From Candidatus Handelsmanbacteria bacterium (GTDB taxonomy: Bacteria; Latescibacterota; UBA2968; UBA8231): a stretch of 51,228 bases of DNA. A program made the position numbers and the translations under genes. The DNA is taken from NCBI GenBank assembly GCA_016867395.1, contig VGJS01000026.1, positions 1-51,228 on the forward strand, written 5' to 3'. Shown in pieces: positions 1-8,477 of the stretch; position 1 is the first letter of the stretch, and each line of letters starts with the position of its first letter. The notes under the pieces were generated by a model. The model worked only from the letters and a program-made list of their open reading frames with translations, ran no database searches and was not told the origin of the DNA.

Positions 1-1
1 C

Positions 2-310
2 AGCGGAAACCATGTCTTGCAGGTCAATCTGCTCAAGGGTAATGCTCCGGACGGCGGCATCGGACTGAATTTGTTCCTTGAGCCCAACAAAACCTTCGGC
101 GCCAAGGCGGTCGGGTACCTGGATATCACCATCAGTACCAACACCGAGGACATCGGCGGCAACCTGGGCATCAACCTGGGTCCCAACCTCGATTACAAGC
201 TCGGCGACAAGATATTTCTCAACGCCGGCGTTAGCCTGGGCCTGGCCGGCGACGCCAAGCAGGCTGATCCGGGCATCGGTCTCACCCTGATCTACCTTTC
301 TGCCAAGTAA
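2..310 (+). CDS. C-terminal part of a barrel-like hypothetical protein (cut by window edge)
   Basis: The frame is open from base 2 and ends in TAA at 308-310, so the true start lies left of the window; the TTG at 17 is only an internal codon. The visible ~102 residues are Gly/Asn/Leu-rich with alternating hydrophobic and polar residues, for example GGNLGINLGPNLDYKLGDK, a pattern typical of amphipathic beta strands. There is no recognisable catalytic motif. It could be the end of a small outer-membrane barrel or another beta-rich envelope protein. A good rho-independent terminator follows 34 bases downstream, so this is the last gene of its transcript. The family is not identified. Confidence 0.6.
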   Translation, partial: SGNHVLQVNLLKGNAPDGGIGLNLFLEPNKTFGAKAVGYLDITISTNTEDIGGNLGINLGPNLDYKLGDKIFLNAGVSLGLAGDAKQADPGIGLTLIYLSAK

Positions 311-343
311 GAGCCTGTCTTCACCGCGCAATGCCGCAAAGAG

Positions 344-380
344 GCGCCCGGCCAGGGATGGTCGGGCGCTTTCTGTTTCT
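344..380 (+). terminator. Rho-independent terminator after the first gene
   Basis: GCGCCCG at 344-350 pairs perfectly with CGGGCGC at 363-369 across a 12-base loop, followed by TTTCTGTTTCT. It lies between the TAA of the preceding gene and the start of the sigma-factor remnant. Confidence 0.75.
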
Positions 381-392
381 CGGGAGAAAGCC

Positions 393-925
393 ATGCCAGT
401 CAAAACTGTCGCGCCCCATCTGGTCGAGACCCTGGTGGAGCGCCATCAACAGTTCCTGGGGTTTCTAGAAAAACGGGTGGCGGGACCGCGCCGCGGCTGA
501 GGATCTGCTGCAGGCGGGCTTTGAGCGCGGTTCCCAGATCCGCGATGGAGAGCGCGGTGGCCTGGTTCTACCGCCTGCTCCGCAACGCGGTGGTGGACAA
601 CTACCGCCGAAAGGGGGCGGAGGCGGATTTCGGCGATAGATTTGGCTTGGAGCAAAAGGGAGGTGGTTGACCCTGAATTACACGCCCTGGTCTACGCCTG
701 TATCCACGAGGTCATCAAGGCCCTGCGGCCCGGCTACGCCGAAGCCCTGCGGCAGGTCGAACTAAAGGAGGCTCCCCTCGACCAGTACGCCCGCCAGCAG
801 GGTATAACCCCAACAACGCGGCTGTGCGCCTCCACCGGGGCCGCAAGGCTCTGGCCGCAAGCCGCACCGAGATGTGCGGCATCTGCGCCACCCAAGGTTG
901 CCTGGATTGCCACTACCAGCATTGA
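393..925 (+). pseudogene. Decayed ECF-type RNA polymerase sigma factor with Cys-rich tail
   Basis: The ATG at 393 follows a GGGAGAAAG box, but the frame ends at 498-500. The same protein continues in other frames: DLLQAGFERG (about 496), AVAWFYRLLRNAVVDNYRRK (from 548, the sigma region 2 helix), VYACIHEVIKALRPGYAEAL (from about 670, the start of region 4), then NNAAVRLHRGRKAL (from 812, the HTH helix). It ends with a CGICATQGCLDC motif (CxxC-x5-CxxC) and TGA at 923-925. Three to four frame changes are needed, so no functional protein can be read as written. Region 2 and region 4 pieces are in the right order for an ECF sigma factor; a Cys-rich C-terminus is known in one ECF subgroup. Confidence 0.8.
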
Positions 926-1053
926 TCCGCCCGGCAAAGGCGATTTCGCCGGCCTCAGAAGAAATGCTATTTTGGCCTGTAAGATTCCGCGTGTTCCTGC
1001 GTCAGCAGGGGTGAAAAGGCGAAAGACACCACCCCGCTCAGAAAGATGCGCAG

Positions 1054-1385
1054 ATGGAACACACCTTGCACCACCAACACACCTCGCTCTCGGCGCCGCG
1101 GCCCATTGTCTCACCGGCTGCTCCATCGGTGAGGTGCTCGACCTGCTGATCGGCGCCGCTTTGCACTGGAGCAATGGCGCCACTATCGCCCTGGCCTCTG
1201 TGTTTGGCTACGCCCTGACCTTGTTGCCCCTGGTGCAGGTGGACCTGTCCTTCTAAACGGCGCTGAAGCTGGCCCTGATTTCAGATACCCTCTCCATCGC
1301 GCTGCGGGAGGTGGTGGACACCGGGGCGATGGAGGCCGGCATCGCCGCGCCGCTCTTCTGGGGCAGCCCGGCCCGGTCGAACTGA
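1054..1385 (+). pseudogene. Decayed DUF4396 membrane protein
   Basis: It starts as MEHTLHHQH at 1054 (His-rich N-terminus), then shifts frame near 1080 into AAAHCLTGCSIGEVLDLLIG and ALASVFGYALTLLPL. An in-frame TAA at 1254-1256 interrupts it where the family has a basic residue after the SF pair. The frame continues TALKLALISDTLSIALREVV and stops at 1383-1385, before the last membrane segment expected of DUF4396 proteins. The HCLxGCxIGE motif and the two hydrophobic helices support the assignment. Its position directly after an ECF sigma factor with metal-ligand-like cysteines suggests the two were once one operon. Function of the family is not established. Confidence 0.7.
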
Positions 1386-2125
1386 TCCATCTGCCCCAGG
1401 GCGGGCTCCAGCCCCAGGCCCTGCTCGGCGCGGAGGGCACCCTGCACCTGCTGTACTTAAAGGGAGAGCCGGCGGGGGGCGACCTCTTCTGCCAACGCCG
1501 GACACTGGATGGGGACTTCGCCGCGGCGGTGCAGGTCAACAGCCGGCCGGGCAGCGCCAACGTTATCGGCACCATACGCGGCGGCCACCTGGCCGTAGGC
1601 CGCTGGGATTACGCGGCCTGGCACGCCGGTAACGAGGGGGAGGAACGCCGGCGGGTGCGGCTGGCCCGCTCCCGCGACGAGGGCCAGAGCTTTGCCGCGG
1701 AGCAGCGGGCCGATCCGGGCGAGACCGGGGCCTGCGGTTGTTGCGGCATGAAGGCCGGGGCATATCGCCAGTCCGGCCGGTACCTGCTCTACCGGGCGGC
1801 GACCGGCGGGGTCCACCGGGACATGCGCTTGCTGGTTTCCGGGGACCAGGGGGAACACTTCGCAGACATCCCGGTGCATCCCTACGAGCTGCGCGCCTGC
1901 CCGATGCGCAGCACCCCCCTCTCCCCAAAAAAAACGGGGATGCTCCTCGCCTGGGAGACCGAGAGCCAGGTCTACTATGCCTGGCCGGACCAGGGTGGGC
2001 TGAAAACCGCGCCCATTCCCGCCCCCGGCGAGGGTAAGGGGCGCAAACACCCGGTCGCAGTCGGCAACCCGCAGGGGGAGGTGTTGCTCGTCTGGGGCGA
2101 GGGCACGGTAGGGTTTTGTCTCTGA
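1365..2125 (+). pseudogene. Truncated sialidase-like (BNR repeat) protein
   Basis: An open frame runs from about 1365, overlapping the end of the DUF4396 remnant, to TGA at 2123-2125 with no credible start; the only downstream start is a GTG inside the domain at 1529. Recognisable pieces are LLYLKGEPAGGDLFCQRR, a GTIRGGHLAVG segment, RSRDEGQSF (Asp-box-like), GACGCCGMKAGA, YRAATGGVHRDM and HPYELRACPM. These match in order the exo-alpha-sialidase-like family common in planctomycete and candidate-phylum genomes. The signal peptide and first part are gone, and the end is frameshifted after VLLVWGEG. It is best read as a remnant joined to the DUF4396 remnant by a deletion. Confidence 0.65.
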
Positions 2126-2441
2126 TCTGGAGAAGCAACAGGGAATTGTATTCCCCAAATCGGAGGAGACTGAAGACTGGTACACGAAGGAGACCTTCCA
2201 CGAATACTTTATATCCTCGCAGATCAACGGCGACGACTATTACCTGATCCAGGCTAACCTAATTCGTTGTTACCGCTTTTCCGAAGAAGAGGGGGTATCC
2301 CTGGAGGTCACGGTGAGAGGACTGAGCCAAGTTGGTTTCGACCGCGGGCAAATAGATTCTCTTCTGGTGCCCCTTAAAGAACCATTGCAACTCGTTTTCG
2401 GAGAAAGAATTAAGGGGAATAGGGTGGGTGGGCGGACATGA
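2112..2441 (+). pseudogene. AT-richer orphan reading frame without a start
   Basis: After a stop at 2109-2111 an open frame runs to TGA at 2439-2441 (about 109 codons) with no convincing start. It reads FVSDLEKQQGIVFPKSEE, then a Tyr/Phe-rich stretch (FHEYFISSQINGDDYYLIQ) and ends in VFGERIKGNRVGG. Base composition is clearly less GC-rich than the genes on either side, and codons such as ATA, TTT and AAA are used, unlike its neighbours. It overlaps the tail of the sialidase remnant by a few codons in another frame. It is probably the 3' end of a different, perhaps acquired, gene; no family is recognised. Confidence 0.35.
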
Positions 2442-2487
2442 CAGAGGCCTATTTTTGGGGGAATCAGATACCGCTGGAATCACCATC

Positions 2488-3765
2488 CTATTCCCGCACT
2501 AGCCTGGGCGTCCCGAAACCGTCGTTAATCACGTAGGAGCGGGCGGGGATCTCGGCCCGGCCGGGGATGACCAGATCGAGTTCGGAGCTATTCTCGATGA
2601 TGGTGCCGGCCCCCACCCGCACCCCTTCGCCCAGGCAGATCCTGCCGGGCCGGCGCTCGCCGCTCTTGATGGTGCCGATGACCGTGGCCGAGCCGATGCG
2701 GCAGCCGGCCCCCACCTCCACTAGGCCGTAGATCTCGGTGTTGGCCCCCACCACCGAGTGGTCACCGATGTGTACTGGCCCGAAGAGCCCCGCATCAGTC
2801 CCAATCGACACATAGTCGCCGATGATGGGATGGCGCTGCTGCACCTTCTCGCTCAGGCCGCCCATGGTGCAGGGCAGGAGATGGCAGCCCGAGCCGATGA
2901 CCCCGGTCTGGCCGGTGGTGATGCCCCGGTGGGGGTGGTCGAGGAAGTTGGCGTCGCCGATGCGGGTCTCGGGGTGCAGGTCGGCCTGGTAGTAGCGGCC
3001 GCCTAGCTCAGAAATGGCCCTGGGCAGCAGGGGCACGGGCAGGCGCTCCAGCGCGGGGTTGGCGTCGATGGCGCCGGTGCGGGTGAGGGCGTGGGCCAGG
3101 TCGTGATAGAAGAGCACTCGCCAGCCCGGATAGGTGCTCATCACCAATTGCATCTGGTAGTCGAATGCGAATTCCCAGCCCAACTCCTTCATGAAGCGGC
3201 GGTACACGTCCAGGTCGCGGCGGTGGATGGCCTCGTCGAGGGGCGCGGCAAAGTCGAACTGGGCCAGTTGCTCCGGGCTGAGCCGGCAGGCGTGGATCAG
3301 GTAGGCGTCCCAGACCGCCGGGTCATGCAGGGAGGCGAAACGGTTCCAGCGGGCCCGTTCCTTGAGCTGGGGCAACTCCCAGAGCAGGGCGAAGGCGGCC
3401 ATCAGGGCACGCTCCTCCAGGCCCTTGCCCTCGCCGGCGGCCAGCAGGGACTGGGCGATCATGGCGTAGAGCTGGTCGGCGATCTCGGCCAGGGCCTCGT
3501 CCAGTTCGTGCTTCTGGAGGTGGGGGTCCAGGGCGTTGTGGGAGCCGGGCGCCACACATTCGAGCAGGTTGCCCAGCAGGGTTTCGAGGATGTCGCGGTT
3601 GACGAAACCCCGGCCGGAGCGCTGGGAGAGGATGGCCGGGTCCACCGGGTCGATGCGCAGGGCCGCCATCTCCTCGGGGGCGTAGAGGGCGTGCAACTGC
3701 ACCAGCAGCGGGACCAGCAGGGCCTGCTTGCGCTTTTCGTAGGAGGAGTCGAACAGGGTGCTCAT
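2488..3765 (-). CDS. Serine O-acetyltransferase-like hexapeptide acyltransferase
   Basis: This 425-residue protein is read from the ATG at 3763-3765 (AAGAGG just upstream); an earlier in-frame ATG at 3910 gives an unlikely extension that overlaps the divergent neighbour. The N-terminal ~220 residues are helical. The C-terminal ~170 form a left-handed beta-helix of hexapeptide repeats, for example VSIGTDAGLFGPVHIGDHSV and VGAGCRIGSATVIG. ADLHPETRIG and FLDHPHRGITTGQT sit where CysE-type enzymes carry the catalytic Asp and His, and QRHPIIGDYV matches the CysE segment before the last turns. The expected reaction is acetyl-CoA plus L-serine to O-acetylserine (cysteine synthesis). It is longer than classical CysE, so another acyl acceptor is possible. 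No cysteine synthase is nearby. Confidence 0.75.
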   Translation of the reverse strand: MSTLFDSSYEKRKQALLVPLLVQLHALYAPEEMAALRIDPVDPAILSQRSGRGFVNRDILETLLGNLLECVAPGSHNALDPHLQKHELDEALAEIADQLYAMIAQSLLAAGEGKGLEERALMAAFALLWELPQLKERARWNRFASLHDPAVWDAYLIHACRLSPEQLAQFDFAAPLDEAIHRRDLDVYRRFMKELGWEFAFDYQMQLVMSTYPGWRVLFYHDLAHALTRTGAIDANPALERLPVPLLPRAISELGGRYYQADLHPETRIGDANFLDHPHRGITTGQTGVIGSGCHLLPCTMGGLSEKVQQRHPIIGDYVSIGTDAGLFGPVHIGDHSVVGANTEIYGLVEVGAGCRIGSATVIGTIKSGERRPGRICLGEGVRVGAGTIIENSSELDLVIPGRAEIPARSYVINDGFGTPRLVRE

Positions 3766-3865
3766 ACCTCTTAGGATAGAGATTTGGGGGGCAGGTGGCA
3801 ATCGGGTGTTTTGCCGGCGGGCTGGAAGGGTTATTTTATCCCCATCCTGAGACGAGGAGACCTCC

Positions 3866-4657
3866 ATGCATCCTTTTGAAGACCTCGTGGTCCCGGCCGG
3901 GGACCTGGGCATCCATTGGTTTGGGCAGAGCAGCTACGCCCTCAAGAACGAGGCCGGGGCCATCGTCCTGATCGACCCCTATTTTCCCCGCGAGCGGACG
4001 CCCGAGCGCTTCGTCCACCTCCTCTCTCCCCTGGCCGAGGAGAGCCTGCGCCCGGACTTTGTCCTTTTGACCCACAACCACCGTGACCACACCTGGCCCG
4101 AGTCCCTGCTGCGGATCGGGGCCGCCTTCCCGGAGGTGCCCTACTTCGGCCCGCACGAGAGCGAAGCGGAGGTGCGCAAGGCAGGGATGGGCACGGCTGC
4201 CTTCACTGTGGTGAAGGCCGGCGACCAGTTGCAGGTGGGCGCCGTGAAGCTACACGCGGTGTGGGCCAAACCACCCGACGGGGTGCCTCAGGACCAGATC
4301 GAACCTCCCGACGTGACCCATTTGGGCTTTGTGATCGACACCGGATCGGTGCGGGTCTACATCTCTGGAGACCCGGTCCACACCTTTGGCGAGCACGAGT
4401 CGCTGCTGGGGCCGGTGCGGGCGCTGCGGCCCCAGATCGGCATGCTGACCTGCCAGCCGGGGGAGGGGGAGTTTCCCTCCTTTGCGGGGTCGGCCAAGAT
4501 GGCGGTGGCCCTGGGGCTGAAGACCGCGGTGCCGGCGCACTATTCCTGTTTTGCCAAGCGCAACTACGACCCGCAGGAGTGGAAGGCCCATCTGCCGGCC
4601 GGCGGGCCAGCGCCGCTGATCATCCCCTACAACCAGTCGGTGATCTACACTCCATAG
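3866..4657 (+). CDS. UlaG-like metallo-beta-lactamase-fold hydrolase
   Basis: This 263-residue protein starts at an ATG preceded by GAGGAGACCTCC. The zinc-binding signature HNHRDH lies near residue 71, and a second ligand region reads ISGDPVHTFGEH (about 170). VPAHYSCF near the C-terminus gives the last His. The opening segment IHWFGQSSYAL is typical of the UlaG/YtnP-type branch that hydrolyses lactones or related esters. The substrate cannot be told from the sequence. Its stop codon abuts the stop of the convergent alpha/beta hydrolase gene with no gap. It is probably cytoplasmic, as there is no signal peptide. Confidence 0.8.
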   Translation: MHPFEDLVVPAGDLGIHWFGQSSYALKNEAGAIVLIDPYFPRERTPERFVHLLSPLAEESLRPDFVLLTHNHRDHTWPESLLRIGAAFPEVPYFGPHESEAEVRKAGMGTAAFTVVKAGDQLQVGAVKLHAVWAKPPDGVPQDQIEPPDVTHLGFVIDTGSVRVYISGDPVHTFGEHESLLGPVRALRPQIGMLTCQPGEGEFPSFAGSAKMAVALGLKTAVPAHYSCFAKRNYDPQEWKAHLPAGGPAPLIIPYNQSVIYTP

Positions 4658-5782
4658 CTATTTCAGCCAGCGGTCCCAGAAGGCGAAGGCTTCGGCCTGC
4701 ATGGGCAGGTCGAATTTGTGGCCGCCCTGGTAGAAGCTGCATTGGTAGCGGTCAAGGGCTTTGGCCTTGGCGTACACCGCGCCGAGGATTCGGTCCGCCT
4801 CCTTCATTTCTTTTGAAGTGGAGAGGCTGTCCTGCCAGGTGTTGAGCACCAGGGTGGGCAAGGGGACGCGCAGGCCGAGGATTTCGGGGAAGTCGAGGTC
4901 GCGGGGCGCCAGGGGCAGGTAGGTCATCCAGGTGTGGGTGAAGCTCTTGTGGAGGAGGAAGTCCCGCCAGGTGCTCATGAAGCCCACGCAGACGGCGGCG
5001 CGGATGCGCTCGTCGAGGCCGGCCAGGAACACCGTGCGCAGCCCGCCGCCCGAGAGGCCGCCGCAGCCCACCCGCTCGGGGTCGACGTCTGGTCGGGCGC
5101 ACAGGTAGTCGAGGGCGCGCTGGTCCTCAGTCAGATAAACCCCCGGCCAGGTGGTGCCGGCGCAGAAGAGCGACTTGGCCACCACGGTCTCCTGGTCGGA
5201 GGACCACTGGTTGTACTCGGCGATCTCGCGCCGGCCTTCTGGATTGCGTTCCCTCTTCCCCCCGTGCAGGATTTCGGGCACCTCCTGGTAGCGGATGCGC
5301 CGGCTGCCGAGGAAGGTGTCGTTGACCAGCACCGCGTAGCCCCGACGGGCCAGCGCGTTGGCCCAGGCCATGCCGCCATAGTAGCTGGCCTGGTGGCCCC
5401 GCAGCAGCGGGTGCTGGCGGCCGGGCAGGCGGGCGATCTTGCGCCAGCCGAAGTACTTCCACCCCCCATGGTCGTGCAGGGCCAGCACCGCGGGCAGCCG
5501 GCCTTTGACATTGGCGGGCTTGAGGAAGACAGCCCGGGTGCGCGGGCCGCAGGGCAGTTGCCAGGACAACTCTTCTATCTGTAAGCCATCCCAGAAGTGG
5601 CGCCGGTCCACCCGCACATTGGGCGCCCCGCCCAGGTCGGGCTGGGCCAGGAGCTCCAGCGCCCGGGTCCTCGCCTTCAGCTTCCAGCTCCTCAGGGTCT
5701 TGAAGCGCTCCTGCCTGAAGGAGAGGGCGGGCAATTCGGCGGGCAGGAGGCCCGCGGCCCAGGTCCCGTACGATCCCAGCAT
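4658..5782 (-). CDS. Alpha/beta hydrolase (acetyl-xylan-esterase / dienelactone-hydrolase type)
   Basis: This 374-residue protein has PAVLALHDHGGWKYFG (oxyanion-hole strand-loop), the nucleophile elbow GCGGLSGGG near residue 250, an acid region around LVLNTWQD, and a C-terminal His in YQGGHKFDLP. This order fits the large alpha/beta hydrolases of the abhydrolase_7/AXE1 group, which remove acyl groups from sugars or open lactones. No signal peptide is visible, so it is likely cytoplasmic. The start has only a distant AGGAGG box (13 bases). It is divergent from the MmgE/PrpD operon, sharing a ~90 bp upstream region, so it may take part in the same breakdown route. Substrate unknown. Confidence 0.75.
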   Translation of the reverse strand: MLGSYGTWAAGLLPAELPALSFRQERFKTLRSWKLKARTRALELLAQPDLGGAPNVRVDRRHFWDGLQIEELSWQLPCGPRTRAVFLKPANVKGRLPAVLALHDHGGWKYFGWRKIARLPGRQHPLLRGHQASYYGGMAWANALARRGYAVLVNDTFLGSRRIRYQEVPEILHGGKRERNPEGRREIAEYNQWSSDQETVVAKSLFCAGTTWPGVYLTEDQRALDYLCARPDVDPERVGCGGLSGGGLRTVFLAGLDERIRAAVCVGFMSTWRDFLLHKSFTHTWMTYLPLAPRDLDFPEILGLRVPLPTLVLNTWQDSLSTSKEMKEADRILGAVYAKAKALDRYQCSFYQGGHKFDLPMQAEAFAFWDRWLK

Positions 5783-5812
5783 GTTCTGCGGCTTGTGGTC
5801 CTCCTCGCGCTA

Positions 5813-5841
5813 TTGTGTGCAATCCGCGCCGATCATATTAT
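5813..5841 (+). promoter_or_regulatory. Probable promoter of the MmgE/PrpD operon
   Basis: TTGTGT at 5813-5818 and TATTAT at 5836-5841 are 17 bases apart. The -10 is five of six to consensus and the -35 only three of six. It lies in the divergent gap 32 bases before the operon's ATG. Confidence 0.45.
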
Positions 5842-5872
5842 TCAGCACCTTTGACAACCGGGAATCACCGAC

Positions 5873-7384
5873 ATGCCTCTGATTAAAGTCAAGACCCACG
5901 CCGAGGGCGCGGTGCTGCCCCGCGAGGAGCAGTTGGCCTGGAAGATCGCTTCGATGGCCGCGGCCAACCGCCGGGCCGAGCCCGAGGTGGTGGAGATGAT
6001 CGGCAACCGCATCCTCGACAATGCCGCCGTGGCCCTGGCGGCCATCAACCGCGAGCCAGTGCGCCACGCACGGCTGCTGGCCCTGGGCTATCCCCATCCC
6101 CGCGAGGGGGCGCGGCTCTTTGGGCTGCCCAGCGACCGCAGCTTCCACTGCGAGTGGGCAGCCCTGGCCAACGGGGTGGCGGTGCGCGAGCTGGACATGC
6201 ACGACACCTACCTGGCCGCCGACTATTCCCACCCGGCCGACAACATCCCCGGCATCCTGGCCGTGGCCCAGCAGGCCGGCTGCGGCGGAGGTGATCTGAT
6301 GCTGGGCCTGCTCACCGGGTATGAGACCCAGATGGCCCTGGTCAGCGGCATCTGCCTGCACGAGCACAAGATCGACCACGTGGCCCACCTGGCCCCTGGG
6401 GTGGCCGCCGGCATCGGCAGCATGCTGGCGCTGCCGGTGGAGCAGATCTTCCAGGCCATCAACCAGAGCGTGCACCTGGCCTGCGCCACCCGGCAGTCGC
6501 GCAAAGGGGACATCACCTCGTGGAAGGCCTACGCCCCGGCCCAGGCCAACAAAATCGCCATCGAGGCGGTGGCCCGGGCGCGCCTGGGGGAGCGCTCCCC
6601 CTCGCCCATCTACGAGGGAGGTGACGCGGTGATCGCCTGGATGCTGGGCGGGCCGGAGCGCGAGTACAGCGTGCCTTTGCCCGCCCCCGGCGAGCCCCTC
6701 CGGGCAATTCTGCGCTCCTACACCAAGGAGCACTCGGCCGAGTACCAGGCCCAGGCCCTCATCGACCTGGGTTTTGCCCTGCACCAGCGCCGGCTGGAGT
6801 TGGAAAAGGTGCGGGAGGTGGTTATCCGCACCAGCCACCACACCCACTACGTGATCGGCACCGGGTCCAAGGACCCGCAGAAGATGGACCCGGACGCCTC
6901 GCGCGAAACCCTGGACCACAGCGCCATGTACATCCTGGCCGTGGCCTGGGAAGACGGGGCCTGGCACCACGTGCACAGCTACACCCCGGAGCGGGCGCAC
7001 CGGCCCTCGACCGTGCGCTTGTGGCGCCAGATCCGCACCGAGGAGGTGGCGGAGTGGACGGCGGCTTACCACGCCACCAACCCCGATGAGAAGAAGTTCG
7101 GGGCCGAGGTGGTGGTGGTGATGGCGGACGGGACGCGGATCAGCGAGCGGCTCGACAATCCCAACGCCCATTACCTGGGCAAGAAACCCTTCAGCCGGCC
7201 AGACTACGTGCGCAAGCTGCGGGTGTTGAGCGAGGGGTTGGCAGCGGAAGGCGAGATCGCACGCTTCGTGGGCCTGGTCGAGCGCCTGCCCGAACTCAGT
7301 CCGGCCCAGGTGCGCCAGCTCAACCCGGTGGTGATGGCTGGCCAGGTCGAGGATGCCCAGAGCGACCGGGTCGGATTGTTCTGA
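5873..7384 (+). CDS. MmgE/PrpD-family protein
   Basis: This 503-residue protein belongs to the family of 2-methylcitrate dehydratase (PrpD) and cis-aconitate decarboxylase. Family marks in order are RILDNAAVALAAIN (N-terminal helix), CEWAALANGVAVRELDMHDT with the conserved His-Asp segment (about 100-115), HPADNIPGILAVAQQ, DHVAHLAPGVAAGIGSML, and SRKGDITSWKAYAPAQANK (about 205). Length and order are normal. The enzymes dehydrate or isomerise small hydroxy-acids; the natural substrate here is unknown. It is first in a tight three-gene operon with a Gfo/Idh oxidoreductase and a mandelate-racemase-type dehydratase, a set that suggests catabolism of a sugar acid or related hydroxy-acid. No strong Shine-Dalgarno box precedes the ATG. 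Confidence 0.8.
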   Translation: MPLIKVKTHAEGAVLPREEQLAWKIASMAAANRRAEPEVVEMIGNRILDNAAVALAAINREPVRHARLLALGYPHPREGARLFGLPSDRSFHCEWAALANGVAVRELDMHDTYLAADYSHPADNIPGILAVAQQAGCGGGDLMLGLLTGYETQMALVSGICLHEHKIDHVAHLAPGVAAGIGSMLALPVEQIFQAINQSVHLACATRQSRKGDITSWKAYAPAQANKIAIEAVARARLGERSPSPIYEGGDAVIAWMLGGPEREYSVPLPAPGEPLRAILRSYTKEHSAEYQAQALIDLGFALHQRRLELEKVREVVIRTSHHTHYVIGTGSKDPQKMDPDASRETLDHSAMYILAVAWEDGAWHHVHSYTPERAHRPSTVRLWRQIRTEEVAEWTAAYHATNPDEKKFGAEVVVVMADGTRISERLDNPNAHYLGKKPFSRPDYVRKLRVLSEGLAAEGEIARFVGLVERLPELSPAQVRQLNPVVMAGQVEDAQSDRVGLF

Positions 7385-7399
7385 GAGAGGAGAGATAAA

Positions 7400-8464
7400 A
7401 TGAAAAAAGCGCGTATCGGCTTCATCGGCGCCGGCTGGTGGGCCACCAGCAACCACATGCCGGTACTGTCAGCCCGGCCCGATGTGGAACTGGCCGGGGT
7501 GTGCCGGCTGGGCAGGGACGAGCTGCGCCAGGTGCAGGAGCGCTTCGGGTTCAGGTTCGCTACCGAGGATTACCGCGAACTCCTGGACAAGGTCGAACTC
7601 GATGGGGTGGTGGTGGCCTCGCCCCACACCCTGCACCACGAGCACGCCAGCGCGGCCCTGAGCACAGGGCTGCACGTGATGTGCGAGAAACCCATGACCA
7701 CCCAGGCGGATCACGCCCGCGAACTGGTGCACCTGGCTGGGGAGAAGCGGCTGCAGCTTTTGGTGCCCTACGGCTGGCACTACAAGGACTTCACCCAGCA
7801 GGCCAGGCAGTGGGTGGAGGAGGGGCGCATCGGCCGCATCGAACACGCCCTGTGCCACATGGCCTCGCCCCTGCGCGGCCTGCTCAGCGGGGCCGGCATG
7901 AAGGTGGCGGATATCAGCGGCCAGTCAGGGGGCAACCTCTTCGACCCAGACCCCAAAACCTGGGCTGACCCCCAGGTGGCCGGCGGGGGATACGGCCACG
8001 CCCAGCTCTCCCACGCCTCGGGGCTGATGTGCTGGATCAGCGGGCTGCGGGTGCAGACGGTGTACGCCAACATGAGCGCCCCAGGGGCGCAGGTGGAATT
8101 GTACGACGCCTGCAGCGTGCGCTTTGCGGGCGGTGCCACTGGCGCGGTGAGCGGGGCCGGCACCGTGCCCACCGATCAGGGCTTCCAGTTGGACATCCGG
8201 CTCTTTGGCTCCGAGGGGATGCTGCTGTTGGACTGCGAGCGGGCGCGGCTGGAATTGCGGCGGGACGACCGCCAGCACCATAGCCTGGCCCTGGCCGCGG
8301 ATGCAGGCGGGTACGAATGCAGCGGCCCGCCCAATAACTTCGCCGACCTGATCCTGGGCAAGACAAAGGTGAACCACGCCCCTGGCGAGGCGGCGATGCG
8401 CTCGGTGGAGCTGCTGGATGCGGCGTACCGCTCGGCAGTGTCGGGCAGAGCCGAACAAGTCTGA
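7400..8464 (+). CDS. Gfo/Idh/MocA-family NAD(P)-dependent oxidoreductase
   Basis: This 354-residue protein opens with RIGFIGAGWWATSNHMP, a Rossmann GxGxxA-type nucleotide-binding loop. VVVASPHTLHHEHASAAL and MCEKPMTTQADHA give the conserved EKP lysine near residue 95. The C-terminal half (from about 130) has the alpha/beta sheet domain that binds the sugar or cyclitol. GGYGHAQLSHASGLM carries the His expected in the active-site helix. It starts 15 bases after the preceding stop behind a GAGAGAGGAGAG box, so it is translated in the same operon. It probably oxidises or reduces a secondary hydroxyl on the compound handled by the neighbours; the exact substrate is not determinable. Confidence 0.85.
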   Translation: MKKARIGFIGAGWWATSNHMPVLSARPDVELAGVCRLGRDELRQVQERFGFRFATEDYRELLDKVELDGVVVASPHTLHHEHASAALSTGLHVMCEKPMTTQADHARELVHLAGEKRLQLLVPYGWHYKDFTQQARQWVEEGRIGRIEHALCHMASPLRGLLSGAGMKVADISGQSGGNLFDPDPKTWADPQVAGGGYGHAQLSHASGLMCWISGLRVQTVYANMSAPGAQVELYDACSVRFAGGATGAVSGAGTVPTDQGFQLDIRLFGSEGMLLLDCERARLELRRDDRQHHSLALAADAGGYECSGPPNNFADLILGKTKVNHAPGEAAMRSVELLDAAYRSAVSGRAEQV

Positions 8465-8477
8465 GAGAGGATAACAG

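Noticed and set aside
642..1256. A single 204-codon protein across the sigma-factor end and DUF4396 start
   Set aside because: It is a chance joining of two remnants in one frame; each part matches a different family and both are broken.
5810..7456. A 548-codon open frame on the minus strand opposite the MmgE/PrpD gene
   Set aside because: High GC produces long antisense frames; it has no ribosome-binding site or domain, and the plus-strand frame shows a clear family.
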